Source: Roseomonas sp. (GTDB lineage: Bacteria > Pseudomonadota > Alphaproteobacteria > Acetobacterales > Acetobacteraceae). Taken from it: DNA of 43,292 bases. The stretch spans positions 1 to 43,292 of the forward strand of contig JADCFX010000063.1 of assembly GCA_020249285.1 (NCBI GenBank), in the 5' to 3' direction. Below are positions 43,170 to 43,292 of this stretch, one piece after another. Made by a program: the position numbers and the translations under genes. The notes beneath the pieces are model-generated. The model did not search any database. It was not told the origin of the DNA and saw nothing but the letters and a program-made list of their open reading frames with translations. The number at the start of each line of letters is the position of its first letter. The stretch's first letter is position 1.

Positions 43170-43292
43170 TTACGCCGTGATCTTGGCGACAACGCCGGCG
43201 CCGACGGTGCGGCCACCTTCGCGAATGGCGAAGCGCAGGCCTTCATCCATCGCGATCGGCGCAATCAATTCCACATCCATCGACACATTATC
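43170..43292 (-). CDS. tuf: Elongation factor Tu, C-terminal end (partial)
   Basis: The last 123 bases encode the final 40 residues of EF-Tu, including [20 protein letters not shown] and the ending VVAKITA before TAA. EF-Tu delivers aminoacyl-tRNA to the ribosome. The rest of the gene lies beyond the window. The order tuf-tRNA-Trp-secE-nusG is conserved in bacteria. Confidence 0.97.
   Translation of the reverse strand, partial: DNVSMDVELIAPIAMDEGLRFAIREGGRTVGAGVVAKITA

Overview
The window is 43 kb of GC-rich bacterial chromosome, almost completely filled with genes, with short gaps and many 4-bp ATGA overlaps. Gene content and order point to an alphaproteobacterium, most likely Acetobacteraceae (Roseomonas-like). 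The reasons are: the infA-maf-RNase E/G-yacG and rpmF-plsX-fabH-ihfA-merR-tRNA-Pro blocks; an Aap-type amino-acid transporter; the tuf-tRNA-Trp-secE-nusG block; and several binding proteins with twin-arginine-like leaders, two of them Bug/TctC-type. This placement is inference from gene content. No insertion sequence, phage, plasmid or CRISPR feature was seen.

Layout. 1-6.2 kb is acyl-CoA and amino-acid metabolism: the end of etfA, 3-hydroxybutyryl-CoA dehydrogenase, ilvE with a coupled AhpD-fold protein, an ECHDC3-like crotonase, an acyl-CoA synthetase and a DapA-family lyase/synthase. An MFS exporter, an SDR and a GMC oxidoreductase follow. 9.8-13.4 kb (minus strand) holds yacG, RNase E/G, maf, infA and the two subunits of a CoA-transferase. 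13.5-16.3 kb holds mutL, a near-perfect ParB-binding parS palindrome, and an ornithine-cyclodeaminase-family gene. 16.6-19.8 kb is aapQMP without the usual binding-protein gene in front, then kup and a small unknown gene.

22.2-25.7 kb is a housekeeping block: tRNA-Ala(GGC), rpmF, plsX, fabH, ihfA, a MerR regulator and tRNA-Pro(GGG). 25.7-31 kb carries a solitary peptide-type binding protein with a small secreted unknown protein, divergent from a complete tripartite tricarboxylate transporter (tctCBA). 31-35.5 kb is a translationally coupled three-gene molybdoenzyme operon that best fits cytoplasmic SoeABC-type sulfite dehydrogenase of the DMSO reductase family. 35.6-40.3 kb is a probable catabolic cluster: a PuuE-type deacetylase-fold protein, a CitE-like lyase, an SDR, a class III CoA-transferase and an orphan Bug binding protein. 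The end holds a small J-domain protein, an unusual photolyase, nusG, secE, tRNA-Trp and the end of tuf.

The most notable items are: (1) a photolyase-family protein whose FAD/lesion-binding domain comes first and whose apparent alpha/beta antenna-type domain comes last, the reverse of the normal order, with the CPD-contact residues retained; (2) a parS centromere-like site between mutL and its convergent neighbour, suggesting the region lies near the replication origin; (3) a break in the usual nusG-rplK order exactly where that photolyase sits.
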